This document shows, piece by piece, positions 40,803 to 41,064 of a stretch of DNA of 41,064 nt. Below the pieces are notes generated by a model that ran no database searches, was not told where the DNA came from, and saw nothing but the letters and a program-made list of their open reading frames with translations. Position 1 is the first letter of the stretch. Every line of letters starts with the position of its first letter. This stretch comes from Paludibacteraceae bacterium. Its GTDB lineage: Bacteria; Bacteroidota; Bacteroidia; Bacteroidales; Paludibacteraceae. The translations under genes and the position numbers were made by a program. The stretch covers positions 1 through 41,064 of the forward strand of contig JAFUUZ010000014.1 of the NCBI GenBank assembly GCA_017471285.1, in the 5' to 3' direction.

Positions 40803-40822
40803 CCCTCCTCCGCGAGGGTTTT
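40801..40822 (+). terminator. Terminator after the toxin gene
   Basis: AACCCTC (40801-40807) pairs with GAGGGTT (40814-40820) followed by TT. The T run is short. Two further small hairpins follow: CGTCG/CGACG at 40828-40842 and AGCGCA/TGCGCT at 40859-40874. Confidence 0.6.
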
Positions 40823-40932
40823 GCGGTCGTCGCTTACCGACGTAAAACAGCAAGGACAAGCGCAAGTGTGCGCTACATAGATAAAATAAACGTTTGCTTT
40901 ATTTGAGATTTGCAATTATTATATTTTTTTAG

Positions 40933-41064
40933 ATGAAAAAAATTACTCTATTTTGCATGCTAATCCTTTGTGGCATGGTTAATACTTATGCTGCAAGTAT
41001 TAAAGATCATACAGAAAATGTCAAGGGACCTGTCAAAATGATGACCATGTCCAGTAAGCAAGCA
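40933..41064 (+). CDS. Start of a secreted protein (partial)
   Basis: Forty-four codons, open to the window edge. The N-terminus MKKITLFCMLILCGMVNTYA is a clear signal peptide, followed by ASIKDHTENVKGPVKMM. Too little of the mature protein is visible to suggest a family. The upstream 130 nt are AT-rich and contain hairpins after the toxin gene but no promoter that fits the consensus well. Confidence 0.7.
   Translation, partial: MKKITLFCMLILCGMVNTYAASIKDHTENVKGPVKMMTMSSKQA

Noticed and set aside
40875..40932. Promoter for the final partial gene
   Set aside because: Several TTTG elements occur, but no matching -7 element at the usual spacing was found.
1..41064. tRNA, rRNA or prophage genes
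   Set aside because: No cloverleaf-like segment, rRNA-like stretch or phage structural gene could be seen; xerD lacks mobile-element context.

Overview
The window looks like chromosomal DNA from a Bacteroidota bacterium, most likely order Bacteroidales. Three things point there. At least eight promoters fit the Bacteroidota housekeeping pattern (TTTG or CTTG, 20 nt, TANNTTTG). Several protein families are typical of the phylum: DUF5686, DUF6242, DUF3127, a PG0541-like efflux-associated protein, Bacteroides-type Ddl and RecF, and exported proteins with type IX-like C-terminal modules. Genes are packed with many stop/start overlaps. No rRNA, tRNA, CRISPR array or prophage was found.

Layout. 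1-219 is the probable 3' end of comEC. 329-11183 is a tightly overlapping five-gene plus-strand unit: a secreted protein, a 2306-residue surface protein with an IgGFc-binding-type N-terminus and about 18 'GCDS' repeats, an outer-membrane barrel, xseA and a ComEA-like HhH protein. 11432-14330 holds ddl, a polyprenyl diphosphate synthase and a conserved unknown. A 5-formyl-THF cyclo-ligase gene on the minus strand (14305-14907) diverges from a DUF6242 lipoprotein gene, followed by pgk, DUF3127, a metallophosphatase and recO. 19713-25490 runs rpmH (52 aa), rbfA, a LolC/E-type permease, a small lipoprotein, xerD, DUF5686 and pspC. A minus-strand unit from 33811 to 25506 encodes TetR, TolC-like, adaptor, RND pump, PG0541-like protein, a GldA-like ATPase and RuvB. 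After a repeat-filled gap comes a minus-strand OB-repeat secreted protein. The plus strand then carries an NtrC-type regulator without HTH, recF, a GHL10-type glycosidase, an unknown membrane protein, a candidate toxin-antitoxin pair and the start of a secreted protein.

The most unusual property is a dense network of short, word-like imperfect repeats (period about 7-11 nt, a different word at each locus) plus a GC-rich hairpin unit. The words fill many gaps between stop and start codons and often contain the stop codon. They also occur in frame inside conserved genes (ddl, recF, the NtrC-type regulator, the GHL10 gene, the polyprenyl synthase) and appear to supply the start codon and signal-peptide core of one gene. 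In the GC-rich unit, arm sequences differ between copies but remain complementary, which argues for conservation of the hairpin. All functions are inferred from reading the sequence and remembered family features; no database search was run.
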